DNA of 64,000 nt from Rhynochetos jubatus (taxonomy: Eukaryota; Chordata; Aves; Eurypygiformes; Rhynochetidae): assembly GCA_027574665.1 (NCBI GenBank), contig CM050656.1, positions 14,459,501 through 14,523,500 on the forward strand, given 5' to 3'. Positions 53,321-64,000 of the stretch are shown here, one piece after another; the stretch's first letter is position 1; each line of letters opens with the position of its first letter. A model generated the notes under the pieces. That model saw only the letters and a program-made list of their open reading frames with translations, was not told the origin of the DNA and did no database searches. A program made the translations under genes and the position numbers.

Positions 53321-55196
53321 TAAACCAAAACAACACAACTCAGGTATACACCATGAGGCATGGTATCATGCTATTTCATTAACATGACTACTATATGACT
53401 TCTGTTTTATTACTGGAATAATATTTAATAGATTATGCTTGCATTTTGTGTTACATACCTGGTCTCACATTATAGCTCAGAGATTTATTCTTTAAATAAG
53501 AGAATATGAAAAGAGGAAATATAAAAAGGAAATCAATAGGCTTATATTTGTACTCTGTGTATAAACACATGAAGCTTTTCTGATTTTCCAGCAATTCCAA
53601 AAAGCCTGAAACAGTTCCAAAAAAACCTGAGTCAAAATGAGAAAGTATGAACTGCTTGAAAACATATCAGTTTAAAAATTAAAATAGTGAAGAAAAAATA
53701 TCTTCAAAAATATTTTAAATTTAAAATACTGAAATATCAACATATTGAATCAGAGCCAAGCATCTTGACTTCTGTTTCTGTTTTTATTTAAATTTCCATC
53801 CATCTCTTCTTGACACGAACAATTCAGAGAAATTGAAATGGAACCAAGGAAAAGTCATTGCCACCAAATCTGTGTTATCCCACAAAATCTGACCTACCTC
53901 TAGCTTTCTCCTGATATTTGTCAAGGAGATTAATTTATTTATGAATTTTTCAAGTTAATTTTTTAAGTTTTTCTAGAAAACAACCACCACAATTGGGGAA
54001 GAAGTGCCAGCATACATATATTTGACAGCTCATGGAGAGATATCTTGCTGCCATTAATCCTGCTGGCTAATAACAGTATAAATTTACCTTGCGCAGTCCT
54101 CCTTTTGAGGGTATGAACAGTTACATTTGGAGAGATTAAGTAAAAAGTGAGTGACTTGTTACCAAGCAGGTGTATTGAGGCTTTGTGGGTGTGGGAAAGG
54201 TTTGAGCAACATCCTGGGGACCAAAACCCAAAACCATGGTGGGGCTGCGGTGTCTGAGGTGGGTGATGAGGGGCTGGCCCCAGCCAGTATTTCATGGCCA
54301 AAGCAAATGCAGCAACATGAAATTTCTGAACGGCCACACCCTCAACAGCCCATCACTGACCTCACCCAAACAGACCCTTTGTGATCAGGGGAAATGAGAC
54401 CTGCACGGAGGTGGTGGGCATCAAATCTGGCTGCCCACCCATCCACTCCAGGCAATGCATGCTCGGCAGGGACAGGCAAACCAGAAATATGCAATGTACA
54501 TCACCCCTCCCTCTTTAGGAGAATCTAGGCCTGAAACTTGTACAGGGTGACTTTGTTCAAAATGTCATAGCAGTCAGTTTCAGGACTCAGAGCATTTCAG
54601 TAGAGGAGCAGAGAGTATAAATATTGCCATTTAATTAACATTATACAATATGTTTCCTATACAAGTTGACATAACTGTCTATATTTCAAATGTAGGCTTT
54701 ATACAGCAATGGTTGGAAACGAGCAGATTTACTGCAAATACTATTATAAATAAACTTTCCCACACCAACATCAGTAACACAAACAAACGATTATGTCTGT
54801 TGTCTGAAACACAGAAAAAAGCAAAATTGTGGCAGGTGTGACACCTGATAGCTAAATTGAAATTTATAGAATGCATATGGCAGAATTTCATTTTTCTTTT
54901 TCATTTAGTGATCAAAAACTAGATGACAGACAGTGTAAAATGAAAACAGATGAAATGAATTTCCTCATGGATCCTGCCAAGTTTCATTTTCTCCACAAGT
55001 TCTCGGAAAGCCCAGAACCTATTCCCACGTGCACGGCCAGAATTTGCAGATTCTGCGGTTTACCTCTTCATCCTGCAATCTGACAGTTTGCCAAGTCCTG
55101 TGTGCTGCAGAGTGATTGTGGAGACAAGTCTGTTTATTATGGTACCAAGATCTTTCTGTCAGACTTGATAGCCTAATTTTTATATGGAGTATAAAT

Positions 55197-55226
55197 AAAA
55201 TATAATAATATATATATATATATATA
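55197..55226. repeat. (TA)n tract
   Basis: An AATAATA lead-in followed by about nine TA units. Likely length-variable. Confidence 0.85.
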
Positions 55227-56394
55227 GGCACATATTAGTTATAAAACTTTTCAAAGTCAGAGTCATTATAATGCTTTCTCTGATGAAAGTAGAAAGACTG
55301 GATAATAAATGAAGTGTAATGGAAATTTGATATGAGTTTTTAAATGTGTGCTGAGGTAAAAGGTGAACCTAGTTAACTAAGCAACAGATCCTTTTACTCG
55401 TCCAATATGAAACAAGATTCTCAGTGGAATAAGTTTCAGACAGGCATGGAGAATTTATTTTTAATCAGCTTTAAAATACAGTCTATAATAAGCATGCCCT
55501 TAGGCAGTTATACTGTGCATGCCATCATAAAAAGAAAAAAAACAGAAAATCCAGCTCAAAATGAGGCTTAAGAAAAACGATCAACTGGATGACAATCTGT
55601 GGTTGTCTTTGCCCCTGCTGAGGATTCCTATATCATCTTTTCATCAGGAGAGTTTGGCATAGCCAGTCAGCAGTTGCTCTACGTTGGGACCCACAAAAAT
55701 CAATATGGGGAATATGAAGACAATTTTTAAATGCTAATGTGTGGAACATTAAAAACCCATGCAGTATAAACCATGTATAATCTTACCAACTCCACAGCTC
55801 AAATGGATCAAACACGGCAGAAATTGTGGTATATTGCACACTAAAGTGAAATAACCTTTAAGGCTAAAGATTGATTCTTTTAGGAAGGTTTATACAGTAT
55901 GGTATATTAAGCACTGCAGATAAAAATAACATGTCTTCTCATAACAGGGAAATACACTATTGAAAGAAAAAAAATGGGCAGTGATCTTATGGCCTAAATG
56001 AAGGGAATTAAGCTAAAAGAGGAAAAGTTCAAAACTTATGCCTTTGGTACAAAGTATAAGAAAATTATCAGATAGTTTTCTTTTCAGGGCATATCATTCA
56101 ATTCCAGCTTTGCATTTGGGATGTGCTAGTTAGAAAAATGTGTATTGTTTTCATGAAGACAACATAATTCACATAGAATTAAAATTATTTTGGTTAAAGC
56201 TTTATATACATCTTCAACTGCTAATGAGCTCTAGTGCTAGAAAAAAAATTGCCTTTGACAGAGTTTTCATGCACTGTAGTTATCCCACTAAAATCAAAGT
56301 GACCATTCTAGGGAAAAATCAAGCAAAATGCATAATCATGCTCCAATCTACCCCAAAAAGATGAAAGACAGGGAGTATTTCTCTCTTGGCTGGG

Positions 56395-56480
56395 TAGCTG
56401 GGAAACTGAAGAACAGAGAGAGAAGGGGACATGCCAAGGTTATGTAGGAAGTCTTTGTCAAGGGAGGATCTAAATATATA
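56395..56480 (-). mobile_element. MIR-like SINE remnant, minus strand
   Basis: GGAAACTGAAGAACAGAGAGAGAAG, then ACATGCCAAGGTTATGTAGGAAGT and GGGAGGATCTAAA, matches the inverted MIR pattern GGAAACTGAGGCACAGAGAGGTTAAG, TTGCCCAAGGTCACACAGC, GAGCCGGGATTCGAA in order. Confidence 0.6.
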
Positions 56481-57479
56481 TCTTTGGAGTCCTAGAGGGC
56501 ACAATATCATCTCATTTTGAATCGAAGTACTCTAATTCAGTGCAATCTTCCAAAACAATTATAGCCTACAGCGTATGCACAATATCCTTGAAAAACATTA
56601 ACATGTATTTGTATACAATTCCTAGCACAATTACCATCCTAGTACACTAGTATGAAATCAGTAATAAATAATGAGGTAGGTAAAAGAAATAAGCGATATG
56701 CGGGAAACATTAAAAATGGGAAAAAACCCCAATCAGAGAATTAAAGCAGCCACTCCTGCACTGAACCCTACCAACCTGTCCCTGTTGTACTGGCTGACTG
56801 TATTAATGGGGTAAAGAGATCAAAATATAAGCCTACTTGGAAACGATCTCCGTTCCTGTACAAATACATACACAATGCCTCAAAAGAGATGTACTTGGTA
56901 AGTTTACCATAGGAATAATCTATTTCATGGATCCTTTCTTAATTATTTAATTGATACCTATAGGGGATCCCCATTAAAACTTTTGCTTTGATGTCAAGTC
57001 ACATTTTTCATTACTTAAGAATTTGAAGAATTTAGAGTAAAATGTTAAAACCCTTCTCCTTCGTAACAGAAGTGTAATAAGTACAGAACAGTTCCGCGTA
57101 AGATTTCTTAAGAGAGAGAAAGAGTGTGGTTAAAAATGCTCCTAACATACCTGAAATACATGCCAGAAGTTAAGAACTGAAGGAGGAAAATGAGATGCTT
57201 AAAATTCTGATGAACTCCTGCGTGCTGTAGTAATAAAGAGAAAGAACAGAATTTTCAAAAATGTCCAGTGGAAAGAAAAACAAAAGACTAAGTAAGATTT
57301 CTGAATAACAGAGAAGGGGAAACCACCACTAAGGACTTAGGTATGGCAAAATTCCTGTGTAAATACTTCTCTTCATCCTTTTAATAAGAAAGAATCAGAA
57401 GCAGAGATGCATGGGGAGCAAAATCCAAGAAACCAATGGGAAAATGTAAAACTAATCTTCAATAAAAGGAACGTAAACA

Positions 57480-58240
57480 TATACTTAAGAAAAGTTAACC
57501 AAAAACAACTTCAGGATCTGACGGGCTTTGCTCCTTGAGGACAAGAAACCAGGAGAGAAGTTAGCATGGGGCTAACCAGGCTAGCAGACCAGGCTCCACT
57601 ACCTAAATGTTGAACAAAATGTAGTGCTTGAGTTTAAACAGAGAGGAAAGGATGAGCGACCGGGACATGTAAACTTTTAACCTGGCTTTTGTTCCAGGTG
57701 AAGAACTTGAAAGGATCACAGAGGAATTAATTTATGAGAACTGATGGAGTGGAAAGCATCTCAGCAGAGTCGGCCTGGGTTTGCTGAACTCAGGCTAACA
57801 TTACCAATCGACTTCTTCCACATACTAAATTGGGCAAAAAAGGATGAGGTAAAATTAATCTGGACTTCAGCAAGATGTTTTGATCTAGTTGCAATCAGAA
57901 GAACCACTGAGATAATGGAGATGAATTGCTGGCTCAAGATGATGATACGGTGGGTGGTGATTAGTTTTCAGACAGAGTATTATCGGGCTGAGTCATGGTT
58001 CAGTTCAGCCAGCCTTGTACTATATAATCTCTAATGATTTTAAGGCAATGATTAATTTGGTCTTGATCAAATCTGCTGCTGGAATTGGGAGCAGCAATAA
58101 ATAATTATTTCCTTAGAATTGATGTATATACATTAAATGCATCTGAGGAGGATTCTGGGTCTTGACGGAGCAGCAGTTATGAGCTCTTGGGTCAGGGAAT
58201 GGAAGAGGTGGTGAGTCACAATTTATAAATCCATTTTTTA
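57480..58240 (+). mobile_element. Degenerate L3/CR1-type LINE fragment
   Basis: At 57854-57880 a frame reads INLDFSKMF and then a stop, matching the conserved (V)INLDFSKAFD motif. Before it, around 57776-57830, a TGGGTTTGCTGAACTCAGGCTAAC-like region matches the usual preceding block. After it, a segment near 57915-57955 matches the block leading to the VRWI-type motif, and near 58000-58035 a GTAC...AATCTCTAATGATTT segment fits VLFNIFINDL. Collinearity makes the call reasonable, though many stops and gaps show it is dead. Outer limits are uncertain, especially 57480-57700. Confidence 0.6.
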
Positions 58241-59814
58241 AGTGTTATTTAGAAAATGATTACAAAGATAGTGATGGGGAGAAAGCAGTGGATAAAGTAA
58301 GGGAAGAATATACATAAAAAGACCACTGAAAAGCCAGTTTTCTCCTGGGATTAATACATGGGGACATAAGTTATGCTTATTGCATAGTAATGTGTACCTG
58401 CACAGACTGAGTATAAAACATTACCAAGTATAAGCACCTGCTGTTTCTCACCACTTTCAGGAGCATGACAGACTCCTTGTGATACTGAGTGGGACAATTC
58501 AGGTCAGCAACATTCTTGATCTAGAGAGAAGCTTCAAAGCAATTCTAAATTACCTCAATTATATTTAGAATACCGCAAACTATTCATTTTATGTCCAAGT
58601 GGATTTTTTTGTAAATGACATCACAGAGGGAGAAGCAGTTCATGAAATGGAAATTTAACATGAAATGCAGATTTCCCTGGTCGAGATGGAATTGAGCCTT
58701 CCTTCTCCACAACAGCCTGACAAAAGCTTTACTTTGCCTGCCAATAACACCATTCTACATAGCCCTATGCTTTATCGTCACTATAATGCTCAGGTTAGGA
58801 TTTAGAGATGAACAAAGTGCATTACTACATGGAAAGTGAAATAATTAATTCGCCCTTGTGAAGGGGAAGATTCAACAGTGTCTCTTGCAACATCTTCCTG
58901 TTGTTAATGCTGCAGTGGGCTTCAGATGCTTCTCCCCAGGAACAGCCTTCTGGGAGGTTGTCCCAGGCTGGTCACCTTTCTGGTGTGCAGGGTACCCCCA
59001 GAAGAACAGATAGCAGCTTATAGGAGACACTGATCACCACAGGAATACTCTGAACTAGCCCTGCTTTCTTACAGCTGGATTGGTTTGATAGGTGGGAAAA
59101 GAAACCCTTTCAAACCAGAAATAGTGGCAGTAGGAAAGTTATTCTGGGTTGCCTCAATATGCTCATTCAGAAAACAACCATTCTGGTTCCAGTCAGGATC
59201 TGCTGTAACTGGAACACTAATTTTTGTTGTCTGATGTTGTCTTGATTTTTCCTTTGTATATACAAAATTTTGTATTCCCATCCCTCTAACAGGATGTGTT
59301 TTTACTTTTTCCAGGCCCCTCTGCCTGGCAGGAAACCACATCAACCTCTCTGGATTTAGTGTACAAAAATATTAAAGAGCAAACACTGTGTCTTTGACCA
59401 ATATTTTTCCATTACTTCTATTCTCAGATGTTGCTACTTCAGAGTAGGTACCATTTGCAGACTATTTCTCTGCACTTTTAAAGTCTTTTCTCCAGGAAAA
59501 TGAAGAACAAAAGCATGTTCTTTTGGAGTGTCTGCCATCCTGACAACAAAAGAGAAAGAAACCAAGCTGGCTTTATTTTAGAAAATTAACCATATGCCTG
59601 ACATCAGTGGGAGATGTGCCTCATTGAGAGAAAAGAATAGCCCCTGATTTTATGGAGATCTTTGCCAGGTTATGGGCTTGCCTTGTGATCTGCACACAGA
59701 ACTTTTATTGATGCTTACAGGTTTGTCAGAACTTTTCCTCTGTGCTTACACTGACAAACACCAAGGCAGATGAGAAAAAGAAGAAACACTGCTGTATTCT
59801 TACGTCCATAGAAG

Positions 59815-59855
59815 GGACACATAACATAACACAAGACAACACAACATAACAAAAA
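59815..59855. repeat. Degenerate pentanucleotide repeat (ACATA/ACAAC)
   Basis: ACATAACATAACACAAGAC and the following ACAACACAACATAAC form about seven 5-bp units with single-base differences. Confidence 0.7.
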
Positions 59856-60119
59856 TTGAATAATGTAATAAAACCATAATATTACAAGATTATGGTCCAA
59901 AACATGGTGATGTTCCACATTTCTTGATACAGCCGAAAGAGAAACATCTCCTTTTCCTACCCATTAGAATAGATAACCCAAAGATTCTGACCCTAGGAAC
60001 ATTTGTGCACATGTTTAACTTCTGATACTAATAGTAAACAATCCTTTCCACTGTCCTCATGGCATATTTAAAGCTGATCATAAGACCAAAAAATTCACAA
60101 GACCAGAAATATGAGTCAG

Positions 60120-60245
60120 CATTTACATGGAGAGAACAGAGGTCCAGAGGGACTGAGTTGCCAGGAAGTGACTATATATCAGAAGTAAAATTGAATTCAG
60201 ACCTCTGAGACCCAGTCATCCAACTAAATCACAAGAGCACATTTC
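60120..60245 (-). mobile_element. MIR-like SINE remnant, minus strand
   Basis: The blocks ACAGAGGTCCAGAGGGACTGAG, GCCAGGAAGTGAC, AATTGAATTCAGACCTCTGAGACCCAGTC and ATCACAAGAGCAC follow the inverted MIR order (GAGGCCCAGAGAGG, CTTGCC, GAACCCAGGTCTCCTGACTCCCAGTC, GTGCTC). This is the most convincing MIR-like piece in the window. Confidence 0.6.
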
Positions 60246-61859
60246 CTCTATTTAATCATTAGATAAAAAGTGAGATTAAAGAATAACTTATCTTCAATTT
60301 GTTTGGAAATATTTTTGCCTCCATTTTTGGGCTGGATATCAAAAGTAGTTGGTTTTTTTTCCTATTCCTAGATCTATCAAATTCAGAAGACTAAATGCCT
60401 ATGGAAAACACCAATGGAAGACTGTGATTTCCTGCTTCCTTATTGGGTTTTCCCCCCCCTCCCCTAAAAGTAATTCCTAAAATAATCTTAAATGCCTGTG
60501 GTTTATATCTCGTGTAGACAACCGTTTGAAACATGCATGCCTGTTTTTAGTAAGTTGAAATCACAATGTAACTATGATTTTATTACCATATCTTTTGTTC
60601 TCTGGGTTTCTATTTCAAGGGGTTGATCAAAATTAATGTGGTCTCTGTAGCCAATGGCATTTATTTTGGTTATAAGATTAGAAATGTAAATTTGCAATAA
60701 AAGAAGAAAATAGGAAGCTGTTTTTAATGAATATTTTACACATGACTAATTAACAGAATCCCCTACAGGAATTTGGAAGTAATAAGGAATTGACTGAAAA
60801 TAAATTAAAAATTAATAAAGGGGTCTCCAAACAACTTTGTTTATGAGCATTACCAGTTGCATTCTTAGTTATGAATATTTCAAGCTGCTTTGCTATTCAG
60901 GATGTTTTATTCTTGGAATGTTCATAATTTTAGAGGTGATTAGACAAAAAAAAGAAGAACAACACAAAACAAAATGTCTTGAAATGATAAAACCTACCTG
61001 GGGAAAACTTGCTAATGTACAAATAATGGCTTAATATCCATTGTTTTTGTCTAATAATACCTGCAGTATGATGTTCCTCTTAATCTTCAGCTTCTAAGCA
61101 GAGTGAAGAGAAATGCTTACTAATTCATTGACAAAACAAAAAAACTTTTCCAAGGAATTATCTTAGGACAAGAACTGTAGACATACAGCTGAGCATAGTC
61201 ATTAACAATTGTTAGCTGAGCCTGGAGAGGGGCTTTGGTGTATGTATGGACTGTTGCAGCCATCAGAGCTGGTGCAGCATCAGAGCTGGAATGACAGGCA
61301 ACCATGGAAGAAACCTCCACAAATATACTTTGGTAATGGTAGAAATCGTGGCTACCACATAGCTATACTGTTCCCATTTTCTCTACTGGATCTATACATC
61401 AAAGTGCATTGCCAGACAATAGGACAAAAAAAAAAAATCTTCTCCTGTTTACAGTATATCTTCATTTATATCAATAAAGCAGAAATGTTACAGAGGAGGG
61501 AAAAACACATGAATGCCAAGCATTCTCATATCTCTGTGACTTTTCAGCCTGTTAAAAACCTTTGAAATAAAAATTAAGTGTTTTGAGTTCTGTGGTATTG
61601 CCTCTGATCCAAAACCTGATGTAAAAACTTCATCAGAGAACTTAAGCTAAACCATCCAGCATCTTTAGCTGTGGAAGATCAGAACATAAACCTCGAGAAT
61701 GGAAAAGAAAAGGAAATAAATGACCAGTTCAAAACAAATAAATAGATCCACTTCACTGTTAGATGATCCGAGATGATCTGATTGATCTAGGTATCCTAAT
61801 ACCAAAGACATATTACAGCAAAAAAGGCAAAAAATCAAATAATAGGCATTGAGTGAGAG

Positions 61860-61968
61860 GGTTTTTTCTTTTCTTTTGTGTGTCTGGTGTGTCTGGCTTT
61901 TTTTTGGGGGGTGGTGTGGTGTGTGGTATTGTTTGTTGTTGTTGGTTTTGTTTTTTTTTTTTTTAAAT
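61860..61968. repeat. G/T-only low-complexity tract
   Basis: About 105 bases almost without A or with only isolated C on the plus strand: T runs, GTGTGTCTGG repeated, GGGGGGTGGTGTGGTGTGTGG, TTGTTGTTGG, and a T15 end. The open frames on both strands here are a by-product of the composition. Confidence 0.8.
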
Positions 61969-63310
61969 TCAAACGAGGATGAAACCATGACAGATTTTGC
62001 ACAGCTGGTCAGTTCTTGCTCTCTGAATTTTAAGGACTGAAACCTATTCTTGGGGTCATACATATCACTGGAAATGATATTAAATGATATTGTCAAGAAA
62101 GAAACACAGAAGACCAGGGGATTTTGTTTTGGTTTAAAGCAATGGTGCTTCCTGAAGATATCAAATTTTCATAGAGAAAATACTTGGGGATGTATCTTAA
62201 GAAGTAAAGAACCAACACATTCAGTGTAATCTGTGAAGACTGCCTGAAATTGCATTAATGAGACCTTTGGCATAGTATTTTTGTGCATTTATTCCCCCTG
62301 AGTAAGTGTTAGTAAAAATTGTCTTTGTCTTTATCATCACTGATGTAGTAATAGTAATAATAGATTTGGTCACGTTGTAAAAAAAAGGGCACACAACTTC
62401 ACGTAGGAAATTCTAACTCTTCACATCAGTGGCACAGTTTCTCTGTAAAACAGAGCTAAAAGACCTTTCCCAGCAAGGTCTCCGTGAAGTGTTTTGGTAT
62501 GTATCAGTCCCATTTTGCTTCCGATTCCAGGCAACCAGGTCTGCCAGAGGGTGCATGTCACCAGTGTTTAATGGCTCCCTTAAAAGCCTGTATCAGAAAA
62601 GATTCATATGTTATCTCAGATTTCCCCCTCCACCCAGGTAGACAGATGAATAGCAAGAGGATGCTGCTATCTCCCATGACAAAATTAGCTTGATAGAAAA
62701 CAAGATTAAAAAGTAATTCTGCATTCTTTCAATTCACTAATTGCTTTTACACTTTCACTGCCACCTGAAAAGTCTAAGCTTAAATCATGAATTATCATAC
62801 AGTATGCGAGCTCCTTCCTTGAAAAAAATCTGCAGATCTATTGAGAATATTCATTTCTAAAGAAAATGATGGTGATCATGGTCAAATGCAAAATTGCCCT
62901 TAAAGTAAGCAAAAACATTACATTTCAAGCATGGATTTTCTCATCATAAAATTACAAGTTTCTATTACAATGCATGGAGGCACTAGAGCTTCTTGATCCA
63001 TAGAGGAAAACCATGTATTTCCCTGATCAAAAGCACAGACTAATTAATTCTGTTTAAGCTTGCCAAAATAGAAGAACTTCCATGTCTTACAGGATGAAGC
63101 ATGCAAAAGTCATGGACATTTTGGAATAAGATTTGGCATTAGGGCGTGCTCTGATGAAACCTGGGACAGCTCCTAAGACTCTGAATCCCTATCTCAGCGT
63201 TGCAATCTTCAGATATCATGTGTTAGCAGTTTAAAATAACAATACAGACTCTTGAACAGACAAAGAATTCTCCCCAAGTGTGAAGGCTGACCTCTGTTTC
63301 CAGCACCCGG

Positions 63311-63490
63311 GAAGGACCTAGGTTGGAGCAGACTGCTACTGAAGCACTGCACGCCAAGGAAAGGACCCATGCTGGAGCAGTTTGTGAAGAACTGCAACCC
63401 GTGGGAAGGACTCATGTTGGAAAAGTTGGTGGAGGACTGTCTCCCATGGGAGGGACCCCACGCTGGAGCGGGGACAGTCTGAGGATCCTC
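63311..63490 (+). repeat. Four-unit tandem repeat (about 45-48 bp) within the LTR
   Basis: Units begin at about 63311, 63359, 63405 and 63450, each opening with a GAAGGACC-like block followed by GCTGGAGCAG or a variant, and most carrying a GAAGAACTGCA-like middle. The units are diverged from one another, so the array predates insertion or arose in the source element. Confidence 0.7.
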
Positions 63491-63684
63491 CTGAAGAGGA
63501 AGGAGTGGCAGAGACAACATGTGATGGAATGACCACAACCCCCATTCCCTGTCTCCCTGTGCTGCTGGGGGAAAGGAGGGAGAGAAATGGGGAACAAAGC
63601 TGAGACCGGGAAGAAGGGAGGGGTGGGGCAAGGTGTTTTAAGATGTGATTTTATTTCTAATTATCCTACTGTGATTTGATTGGC

Positions 63685-63690
63685 AATAAA
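63685..63690 (+). promoter_or_regulatory. LTR polyadenylation signal AATAAA
   Basis: AATAAA in the R-like part of the LTR, followed about 25-40 bases later by a GTCTGTGTTG G/T-rich segment suitable as a downstream element. Confidence 0.55.
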
Positions 63691-64000
63691 TTAAACATTT
63701 CCCCAAGTCGAGTCTGTGTTGCCCATGAAGGTACCTACTGAGTAATCCCCTCCCCTCCTTATCTCGACCCATGAGCCTTTTGCTATATTTTCTCTCCCTT
63801 GCCCAGCTGAGGAGACAAGTGATGGAGTGGCTCTGGGGAGCACCTGGCCTCCAGCCAGGGTCAACCCACTACATAATGCCATTTATTAAGGACTTCCAAG
63901 CTGATTTGTTCTTTTGAAGATAAGCTGTGAATAATATTTGTTGGATATTCATATTTTCCACAGCCTTTAGTTAATTTTTCCCTTTCCTTAATGGAATACT

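Larger units (their letters stand above)
38881..63300. other. Upstream flank of the ADGRL4-like gene: gene-poor DNA
   Basis: No exon pair, intact retrogene or RNA gene was recognised over this 24 kb. It contains two L3-type LINE fossils, two MIR-like fragments, a duplicated block and simple-sequence tracts, all listed separately. In mammals ADGRL4 lies in a large gene-poor interval, which fits, though that comparison is from memory. Stretches with nothing specific seen: about 42100-45400, 47300-52900, 53400-56390, 58300-59800 and 60300-61800. Confidence 0.5.
63300..63873 (+). mobile_element. Avian endogenous retroviral LTR (ERVL-like), 5' limit unclear
   Basis: GC-richer and better preserved than its surroundings. 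It runs through a GGAGGGAGAGAAATGGG region, a TTTTAAGATGTGATTTTATTTC block, the polyadenylation signal AATAAA at 63685-63690, CCCCAAGTCGAGTCTGTGTTGCCC, CTTATCTCGACCCATGAGCCTTTTGC and the 3' terminus CCAGCCAGGGTCAACCCACTACA at 63873. That string of blocks is familiar to me from LTRs abundant in bird genomes, probably of the ERVL group, and the end in CA is as expected. No internal retroviral gene follows within the remaining 127 bases, and none was seen upstream, so it looks like a solo or truncated LTR. I could not find the TG start or a target-site duplication. Open frames here (for example 63209-63631 minus) are incidental. Confidence 0.75.

Noticed and set aside
61665-62096. 143-codon minus-strand open frame with Lys/Asn/His runs
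   Set aside because: Product of the G/T-only tract at 61860-61968 read in reverse.
63209-63631. 140-codon minus-strand open frame
   Set aside because: Lies antisense inside the LTR and mirrors its GC-rich tandem repeats.

Overview
The window reads as vertebrate, most likely bird, nuclear DNA. It is AT-rich and mostly non-coding, with homopolymer tracts, old interspersed-repeat fragments (CR1/L3-type LINEs, MIR-like SINEs) and one better-preserved avian-type endogenous retroviral LTR at the right edge. There are no operons, ribosome-binding sites or long open frames; nearly all open frames of 60-140 codons look like chance. The species cannot be named from the sequence.

The only gene I can support is the 5' end of a protein-coding gene on the minus strand. 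The exon at 36871-37007 encodes an EGF-like module with the cysteine spacing of the first EGF domain of the adhesion GPCR ADGRL4 (ELTD1). A 26-nt initiator exon at 38544-38569, also on the minus strand, opens with MKLLPFLG and joins it in phase across a 1.5-kb intron. Together they give a start, signal peptide and EGF1 like those of mammalian ADGRL4, an orphan receptor of endothelial cells. The third exon (calcium-binding EGF) and the GAIN and seven-helix exons were not found in the 36.8 kb that follow on that strand, so 1-36870 is probably a long second intron.

Layout: 1-36870, intron 2 or beyond, with a 43-bp-arm hairpin at 6281-6381, an L3-type reverse transcriptase fossil near 21.3-21.8 kb, a forkhead-like 36-bp palindrome at 32530, a CR1 3' end at 35.4-35.9 kb and several MIR-like scraps. 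36871-38569, exons 2 and 1. 38570-38880, candidate promoter and 5' UTR. 38.9-63.3 kb, upstream flank resembling a gene desert, with a diverged duplicated block (39.64 and 41.49 kb), two more L3-type fossils (about 46.1 kb minus, 57.5-58.2 kb plus) and MIR remnants at 56.4 and 60.1 kb. 63.3-63.87 kb, solo-like LTR containing a short internal tandem repeat.

No tRNA, rRNA, CRISPR array, intact transposon or complete second gene was recognised. Family names rest on recall of consensus patterns, not on a search.
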